Source of the DNA: Typhlomys cinereus
Lineage: Eukaryota; Chordata; Mammalia; Rodentia; Platacanthomyidae
Length of the DNA stretch: 64,000 nucleotides
Direction: 5' to 3'
NCBI GenBank assembly: GCA_023101885.1
Contig: JALPQD010000005.1
Location: 3,181,020-3,245,019 of the forward strand
Below the pieces are notes generated by a model, which was given only the letters and a program-made list of their open reading frames with translations, was not told the origin of the DNA and made no database searches. The position numbers and the translations under genes were made by a program. How positions within the stretch are numbered: the stretch's first letter is position 1; every line of letters begins with the position of its first letter. This document shows positions 57,490 to 64,000 of the stretch, piece by piece.

Positions 57490-57800
57490 ATTTATTTAAA
57501 ACTATAACACACAAGGGTGATAGCATGAGAGATGTAGGCAACAAAAAATTCATAAATCAAGGAGTTTTATCAAATTAAAAAAATGACTTAGTACATCATC
57601 TGAAACCATCAGAAAGAAGAAAGGGAAGCCCATCGAATGAGATAACACATTTGCAAATTGTATGTGTGAAAAGAATAACATCTGGAAGATATAAAGTGCC
57701 CACACTCAACAGCAAACACACAGATGACCAGCCACTCAAAACCAGCAGATTATTTGAACACACCTTTCTCCACAGACGGCACATTATAAGTCTTTGGAAA
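57490..57800 (+). mobile_element. L1 ORF2 fragment, sense, first part
   Basis: Matches the L1 block running from a Met-rich ATTTGCAAATTGTATGTGTG stretch through AACATCTGGAAGATATAAAG to the CACACCTTTCTCCACAGA segment at ~57760. Continues at 58240. Confidence 0.65.
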
Positions 57801-58239
57801 AATGAAAAGCAAAACCAAACGGCCCAGCCCCCACTCTGGCTTACTTGGTTCTTAGCCCTCGTGCAAAAGCAAAAAGGTTAGTTAATACAGAGCAGCACAA
57901 CTGGTCAAAGTGCAGACAGTAAGTGACTGTAGCGTGCTTGGTCCCAAGCAGGATTTCTAAATCCCCCCAAAGGCTCAGGGAACAGAAAGCATGCAAGAGG
58001 CAGAGAGTGAGGGGAGGCGTAAGACCACACTGCAGCTGGTTTACCTGGTAAGACCTGCAAGGCTGGGCCATCGGCATTACATCATGAATAGGAGCAGAAC
58101 CCCCCCTTCCCTGAGTGAATGGTGACGTGGGGTGGGGGAAGGAGCCACTTGCTTCAGTGGGGTTATCAAGGATATGTCACCAGCAGTGCTGGCACATGCT
58201 ACTGTGGAGAGAAAATGACAGAATCCACTGTAGCATATA
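57801..58239. repeat. Unassigned insertion splitting an L1
   Basis: About 440 bp of more GC-rich sequence separating two pieces of the same L1, so it is a later insertion. I suspect a rodent interspersed repeat but cannot name it. No obvious poly(A) tail and no clean flanking duplication seen. Confidence 0.4.
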
Positions 58240-58409
58240 CAAAAATGTCAAAGTGATACAGTATTCTATGTCTATTAGGATAGCTATAATAAAAAATGAA
58301 AATTGTAAAGTGATGAAAATGTGGAGAAATTTGGGTTCTTGTGCGTTGCTAGTAAGAACGCCAAGTGATTCAGCCATCAGTACCAATTCCTCAAAAAGTT
58401 AGAAATAGA

Positions 58410-58725
58410 ATCGTTAGGACATGGCTCAGTGGCTAAAGCCTTTGCCTCACAAGCAAAAAGGCCCTGACTTGGGATCCTAGATCTCAGGTAAAAAATGTCA
58501 GGCAGGTATGATGACTGGAATTTTGGCCCTAGAAGGCAGACCCTGGGAAACCCCAGAGCAAAATAAAAGGAAGGTAGGACAATTCAAGATAATTCTCCAC
58601 ATCACCCTTTGGCCTCCATAGGCAAAAACACTCAAATGTTCTCTTGTACATATGCCCACACATATACATACCCATCCACATGCAACACATACACATATAC
58701 ACACACACATATACACACACACAAA
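58410..58725 (+). mobile_element. B2-like SINE in an L1
   Basis: GACATGGCTCAGTGGCTAAA head, TCAAGATAATTCTCCACATC body and CA-rich tail. Confidence 0.8.
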
Positions 58726-58869
58726 TAGAACTGCCATATTATCCAGCAATTTCTTCCCTACAATGCATGAAGGAATTCAAAGCGGAAACTCAAGCATTGT
58801 ACAATAATGTTTATAACAGAACTATTTAAAATAGACATATGGTAAAAGTAACTTGAGTGTCTATCAATA

Positions 58870-59067
58870 AAAATAAATCCCAATACTCTGAAACTGAGCT
58901 AGAAGGATGAGGAGTCTAGGGGCTGCCTTGGTTATACAGCCAAGACTTACTTCAAAAAAGGAGGAACCGAGTAAGGGAAAAAGAAAAGAAAAGGAAGAAT
59001 CAAAGAAAACATGCGGAGAATGTAAGTTTAGTTTCAGAATGTTTGCCCACCATGAATGAGGCCAAAT

Positions 59068-59120
<53 letters not shown>
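58870..59120 (+). mobile_element. B1 SINE fragment followed by (CA)n
   Basis: GAAACTGAGCTAGAAGGATG, TTGGTTATACAGCCAAGACT. (CA)n at 59071-59117. Confidence 0.6.
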
Positions 59121-59449
59121 AAACAAGATTTGATACATCCATACAATGGAATATTATTTAGTCATAAAAAATGAAGTTCTAAAACCTGCTACAATATCCT
59201 GAAAACTTTGCTAAGTGAAATAAGCCAGACATAAAAGTGACCGCAGACAACAAGACCTTGTGACATGGAAACGGCAGGAAAGAGAGCAAGCCACACAACT
59301 ACAGAAAGACAGACAAGACTCCTTCATCAACCACACCCACAGCCAGCCAACTTCAGCTGAAAGAAACCAGCATTGACCAGAAGTTACCAGGTTGCTCCCT
59401 TGAGCAAGGAGAGCCACTGGTTTAAAAAAAAATTAAAAATTAAAAAAAA

Positions 59450-59722
59450 CTTTATTCATTTGTGTGTGTGCATGTGTGTGCGTGTGTGTGCATGTGTGTG
59501 TGTGTGTGTGGTGTATGTGTGTGTATCAGAGGGTACTGTGTGTTCCTGTGGAGAACCAAGGATGACTTCAGGATCATCCTGGATTGCTTCCACCTCCTTT
59601 TGCTTCATTCTGGTATTTCCCAGGCCCTGACCACCAGGGCCTGAAGGACCTGGGATCTGAACTCAGGACCTTCTGCTTGTGAGGCAGAGTCTTAATCCCC
59701 AAGCCATCTCTCCAGCTCTCCA
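59450..59722 (-). mobile_element. B2-like SINE, antisense
   Basis: TG-rich start, GATCTGAACTCAGGACCTTC box B in reverse, CCATCTCTCCAGCTC head. Confidence 0.85.
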
Positions 59723-59999
59723 CACTTATCTTTTTTCTCTCTTGGGATGACCAAAGTGCTGGTCCATGAACCACAGTTTCTGAAGGCCTTCTGGAGTATA
59801 TAATGTTTCTTGTGTAGACAATTAACTGCATTTAGAAACCAACGAGTTACAGCCCAAAAGTCCTGGACCTGTGAGAGCCGAAGGACTGACTGTCTATATT
59901 CAGGTCACCACACAGCACAAGGGCAGGAGGGAGAAACCCTTATCCAATGGGCGACCTCCAAGCTAACCCTGCATCATCACCTCAGACAAATCATTTCTT

Positions 60000-60301
60000 T
60001 TTTTTAATCTTTTTTATTATTATTATAATTATTTATTCAACTGTGTGCATATGCATGTGTATGTGCACGCGCGCGTGTCTGTGTGTGTGTGTGTGTGTGT
60101 AGAACCACGGACGAATTTGCGAACCACCATGGACGCCTCCACCTCCTTCTGCCCCGGGATTCACAAGCTCCGCCCTACCAGGACCAGAAGCACAGGCCGC
60201 CCCCGCTTCTGCCTGGCGTCTATACGTGGGATCTGGGATCTGAACTCAGGACCTTCCGCCTGCAAAGCGGAGGCTTAACCCCTGAGCCACCTCTCCAGCC
60301 C
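60000..60301 (-). mobile_element. Young GC-rich SINE, antisense
   Basis: Full-length, flanked by a perfect 15-bp duplication GACAAATCATTTCTT (59985-59999 and 60302-60316). Confidence 0.93.
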
Positions 60302-60319
60302 GACAAATCATTTCTTGAG

Positions 60320-61150
60320 TGGTCAGTGTATCTGCATGCAGAGCTGAGCAGAGTGGACTCAGACTTTGGGGCACAAGCTACCACACGCACAGGGACCCCA
60401 GCTTGGTGAAATGTGCACACCTGCAATACCAGCTCTGCACAGGAGGAAGCAGGAGTTCCAGGACAACCCCAGCTACTTGAAACCCTGTCTGCGGGAAGGA
60501 AAAGAGACTCATGATGGTGAGTCTTTAGTCCATTTAGCCGCTTGTCAGGTGTCTCTGGGTTCTTGGCAAAAGTGATTTAAAGTTTCTGTAAAGTTATCTG
60601 GCAATAGTTACAACGCACACACCAGACACATCATCCAAGGCGAAGCTGACAGTGCATTGCTCGGCTATATAACCTCCACAATGAGTGATTTTGAGGTTAG
60701 CTAAGAGCTAGTGAAGTTCATTAATCTGTTGTCATTTTTCCCCCAGCGCCAATGCCCCCGTGCTTTTGTTTGTTGCTTGCAGCCCTCTTAAACCCCACTA
60801 GTTTTAACTTGGCTTAGCCATAAGGGGCTCCTCATCAGTAAACATCCTGACCTTGTAGCCTAATCTTTTGTTTAGGACAAAGCTCCAAGAACACAGGTAG
60901 AAGAAAACACAGTGTCTTTAATGGATAACAGGTGAGGGGCTCTTTGCCTTTTGCCCCCTGTTGCAGAAGGACAAATACCAGGGGACCCACTTAATGTAGA
61001 GCGGAGGCTGCTAAGAGAGGAGGAGGAACTGTTGCTTAATGAAATAGTTAAGGGGGCTGATTGATGCAGGGGTTTGGATCTAGGTGGCTGTGACAGTTAC
61101 ACAATGTGTGACTTCACTTACTATCACTGACGCACACCCGAAATCACCAA
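60320..61150. other. EVI5 5' flank, little recognised
   Basis: A B1-like piece near 60405-60500. The end (about 61045-61150) vaguely resembles an L1 3' end. No gene seen. Confidence 0.4.
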
Positions 61151-61184
61151 AATCCTAAACTCACATTATGAATAGTCTTTCTTT

Positions 61185-61204
61185 TTTTAATGTATTTGTG
61201 TGTA

Positions 61205-61259
<55 letters not shown>

Positions 61260-61575
61260 CGATGTGTGTGGCACATTATGTGTGTTGCACGTGTGTACAG
61301 GTACGCTTGCCCTTGAGGGTTCATGTGGAAACCAAAGGTCATTTACTCCTCCTCTGTTACTCTCCACCTTGATTTCTGAGGCAGTTTTCTTACTGAACCT
61401 GGAGCTTGCCACCTAGGTTAGAATGGCGGGTCATGGAGCCCCAGGATCCGCCCGTCTCTGCTTCCGTCTCTTCCTCCACCTCAGCACTGGAGTCATAGCT
61501 ACATGCCACCACTCTTCACAAAGGTGTGGGGATCTGAACTGAGCCAATACCACTGAGCGGCTCCCCAGCCAAAAG
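61185..61575 (-). mobile_element. B3-like SINE, antisense
   Basis: (TG)n(GC)n, then AAACCAAAGGTCATTTACTC, AACCTGGAGCTTGCCACCTA, AGCCCCAGGATCCGCCCGTC, and ATCTGAACTGAGCCAATACC. The arrangement is that of rodent B3. Confidence 0.7.
61212..61262. repeat. (TG)n(GC)n alternating tract
   Basis: Long TG run ending in GCGCGCGCGC. Confidence 0.93.
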
Positions 61576-61709
61576 GGGGGAGGGAGGGAAGCTGGGATGA
61601 ATACTCAATGTACTTGTAAAAGTAGAAAAAATAAATAAAATGGAAAAAAAACTTTTAAAAGATGATGATGCACTTGATTAGTATATGTGAGGTCCTATGT
61701 TCAATCCCA

Positions 61710-61724
61710 AGAAAGAGAGAGGGG

Positions 61725-61786
<62 letters not shown>

Positions 61787-61830
61787 GGAAGGAAAGAAAA
61801 AGAGAGAGAAAGAAAGAAAGGAACAAGGGA
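61710..61830. repeat. (GA)n microsatellite
   Basis: Long pure GA run followed by GGAA and GAAA units. Confidence 0.95.
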
Positions 61831-61984
61831 GGAAAATAATAAAGCAGAACACTTCCTGGATATTTGGATCATCTTAGAAAAGAAGAACAAATGAAAGATA
61901 ATCTTAATTTGACTTAATTAAAATAATTGAATTCAAGAAGACAAGTTGGTATGGTTAGAATATAGTAAGCAAGATTTTTTGAAC

Positions 61985-62156
61985 AGGTTGCTTCTACCCC
62001 ACTTTTGCTTTGCTCTGGAATTTCCCAGGCTCAGCCTTCCAGGGACAGAAGTGCAGCCGCTGCCATTTCTGCCTGGCGTTTTTATGTGGGACCTGGGATC
62101 TGAACCTTCTGCTTGTGAGGCAGAGTCCTAATTCCTGAACCATCTCTCCAGCCCAG
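61985..62156 (-). mobile_element. B2-like SINE, antisense, 3'-truncated
   Basis: TTGCTTTGCTCTGGAATTTC, TGGGATCTGAACCTTCTGC and CCATCTCTCCAGCCC. Lacks the CA tail. Confidence 0.82.
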
Positions 62157-62159
62157 CAA

Positions 62160-62810
62160 GCAAGATTGTTAAAAGGCTAATACATGCAGTCAGACAGTAC
62201 ACATAATCAGATTACAGACCATTTCCATTTTCGGGACTGGCTTTTACTCTCAACAGTGATGTTACTGTTTTAAGGTGGACCGCATCAGCAGCTGGAGTTG
62301 GAAGCAGGGAGAGGAAGCTAGAGACCAACCGTAAGTTGCTGAGAGATGTGGACAGTGCAAGTGCTGAGAAGTGACCAAATTTGGGTAGAACTTCAGGCAA
62401 CATGATTCACCTTCAGCTGAGACACACAGAGAGAGAGAGAGAGATTTTGTTGCCTGGGCAGTCAGAAGTATCATTTCATAAGACAGAGGCGATTGCGGCT
62501 GAGCGGCTGAGAAAGGCAAGTTGAGTCTCTGCATGTCCTCGGGGATCCTTCCTTAGGGGGAGCCCCAAGTCCCAGCTGCTCAGAGCCTGGGCAGTATGAG
62601 CAGAAGCCATCCTGCACAATGCAGGCAAAGTGGCCAGTTTGGGATGACCAGGTCCTTTTCCCTCCCACCCCTCAGGAGCTGCTCCAGGTCCTCATGTTTC
62701 TCATTCATTTCCAGAGGGTCTGACCTCTGGGCGGGAAGGGAATGTTGCAGTTGGCTTGTTGCTTAGTCCGCACTTTCAAATCTTGTGTTCTTTATTAAAC
62801 ATCGGATCAC
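62160..62810. other. EVI5 5' flank, nothing recognised
   Basis: Contains a short (GA)n at 62427-62444. No gene or nameable repeat. Confidence 0.45.
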
Positions 62811-62854
62811 ACACACACGGCCTCTTCATCGTACAAAATGTTGTTACAAAATAA

Positions 62855-63000
62855 GCATGAGAAGTCAGGCCTGGTGGCTGCCACCAGGGGACCCTTCGAA
62901 GGCTCTCCGGAGACAGGCAGGAAGATTGCCAAGTGGGAGGCCAGCCTGGACTACACAGTGAGCTCAGGCCAAGACCCTGACTCAGACAAATGAACAAGAG
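62855..63000 (+). mobile_element. B1 SINE
   Basis: GTCAGGCCTGGTGGCTGCCA, GAGGCCAGCCTGGACTACAC. Confidence 0.78.
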
Positions 63001-63464
63001 CAGCAAAATAAACAAATGAAGAAGCAGGAAGAAAAGAAGAGGAGGAGGAGTAAAGAGAAAGCACAGGAGGAAGCACTTGGATCTATCAGCTGATAATTGC
63101 TGTTGGTGATTCGCCTCTCTCCGGTCTCGCTCCTCAGTGTGCGCCTACAGTGTATCTGCTTCTAAAAGCAATAGGATCTTGTGCTCGACACGTTTAAAGC
63201 CATGAAAGCGAGTGAGATCATTCAGGGAGAGAGAGAATTCAAAGGCCAGGGGTCCACCAGGGACCGTGAGGGGGGAGAGAGGAAGATGGGGAGAGCAGAG
63301 TGGGAAAGCACAGTCAGGGGAGCAGAGGGGAGAAAAGGAGAAGCAGTGACCATAGCAAGAGAAAAAGGACTTCAGCATCGTCCTTCCTAGTCAGGTGGAG
63401 CAATGCTTCTGTGCGCCCAAGCGTCTCAGAAGCCAAAGCAGATCATTCGATTCCAGAGGCTCTG

Positions 63465-63780
63465 GACAAAGACAGGGAGGGAGGTGAGGGAGGGAGGAGG
63501 GAGGAGGGAGGGAGGGAGAGAGAGGGTAGGGAGGGAGAAGGAAAGAGGGAGGGAGGGATGAAGGAGGCAAGAGGAGGGAGGAAGGAAGGAAAGAGGGAGG
63601 GAGGGAGGGACAGAGGGAGGGAGAGAGGAAGGGAGGGAAGGGGACAGGGGAGAGGAAGGAAGGGAAGGAGGAAAGGAAGGGAGGGAGGGCGGTGGAAGGG
63701 GGAGGAAGAGAAGAAAGGAGGGAAAGAGAAAAAGAGGAAAAGAAGGAGGGAGGGAGGGAGGGAGGGAAGAAGAAAGGAAG
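63465..63780. repeat. Polypurine (GGGA/GGAA/GA) tract
   Basis: About 315 bp of nearly uninterrupted purine on the plus strand. Confidence 0.93.
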
Positions 63781-63799
63781 TATAACGGTAAAGGGCCTC

Positions 63800-64000
63800 A
63801 TAATGATAGACAAGAAGGCGGAGCCCAGGAATCCCCAGAGCAAGCTGGCTGACCCGACTAGCCTAAGGGCGAGCTCTGGATTCAATTAGAGACCAAGGCT
63901 CACAACCACGAGGTGGAAGAGTGATCAAGGATATGAACCTGATATCACAAACACATACACTCTAGTGTACTCATGTGCACACATGCACACACATACACAC
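63800..64000 (+). mobile_element. Long-type B2-like SINE, cut by window end
   Basis: GGCGGAGCCCAGGAATCCCC, ACCACGAGGTGGAAGAGTG, then a CA-rich tail. The head is missing or disrupted by the purine tract before it. Confidence 0.7.

Larger units (their letters stand above)
58240..59245 (+). mobile_element. L1 ORF2/3' fragment, sense, second part (interrupted)
   Basis: L1 blocks AAAATGTGGAGAAATTTGGG near 58316, GAACTGCCATATTATCCAGC near 58729, CATACAATGGAATATTATTT near 59140 and CTAAGTGAAATAAGCCAGAC near 59210 appear in order. A B2-like SINE (58410-58725) and a B1 with (CA)n (58870-59117) interrupt it. Confidence 0.75.

Noticed and set aside
63300..63885. 160-codon ORFs on both strands
   Set aside because: Translations of the GGGA/GGAA tract.
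1..64000. CRISPR arrays, prokaryotic operons, insertion sequences
   Set aside because: No regular direct repeats with unique spacers and no bacterial gene structure. The DNA is mammalian.

Overview
This is mammalian nuclear DNA, almost certainly from a rodent. B1 (7SL-derived), ID, B2-superfamily and B3-like SINEs occur together with L1, L2, MIR and MaLR-like remnants and many (CA)n and (GA)n microsatellites. The dominant SINE is a tRNA-derived B2-superfamily element that differs from the mouse or rat B2. A non-murid rodent is therefore likely (a jerboa-like or heteromyid-like lineage would fit), but the species cannot be fixed by eye.

The window holds the 5' part of one protein-coding gene, EVI5 (a TBC-domain Rab GTPase-activating protein), on the minus strand. 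The exon with the start codon is at 53807-53857 (17 codons, good Kozak context, GT donor). The next coding exon is at 9665-9894 (AG acceptor, GT donor, in phase). They are separated by a ~44 kb intron, and the rest of the gene lies off the left end. About 5.6 kb inside that intron is a strong CpG island (about 47640-48900). It contains a candidate alternative EVI5 first exon, also on the minus strand, with a donor at 48155. The start-codon exon has its own candidate promoter, with a TATAAA and an AP-1/ARE-like site directly upstream. Two alternative EVI5 promoters are the best regulatory hypothesis here.

Everything else is intron or 5' flank filled with transposable elements. Three mRNA-derived retrocopies stand out. 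One is an MRPL52 processed pseudogene (15126-16657, minus) with a perfect 15-bp target-site duplication, a poly(A) tail and three in-frame stops. One is a SKP1 fragment (about 28375-28612, minus). One is a ~55-bp poly(A)-tailed scrap at 17402-17456 inside an L1. Old L1 fragments lie at about 5030-7950 (+), 17180-18930 (+), 19960-21240 (-), 24520-28275 (-), 33440-33965 (-) and 57490-59245 (+). Many are split by SINEs. Recent GC-rich SINE copies carry clean 12-17 bp target-site duplications, and one (20537-20707) has an internal inversion typical of twin priming.

I found no novel multi-gene system. The most useful leads are the two EVI5 promoters, the E2-box cluster in the CpG island, the long-tailed MRPL52 retrocopy and the inverted SINE. 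Named assignments rest on recognising protein and repeat sequences from memory. No database search was run.
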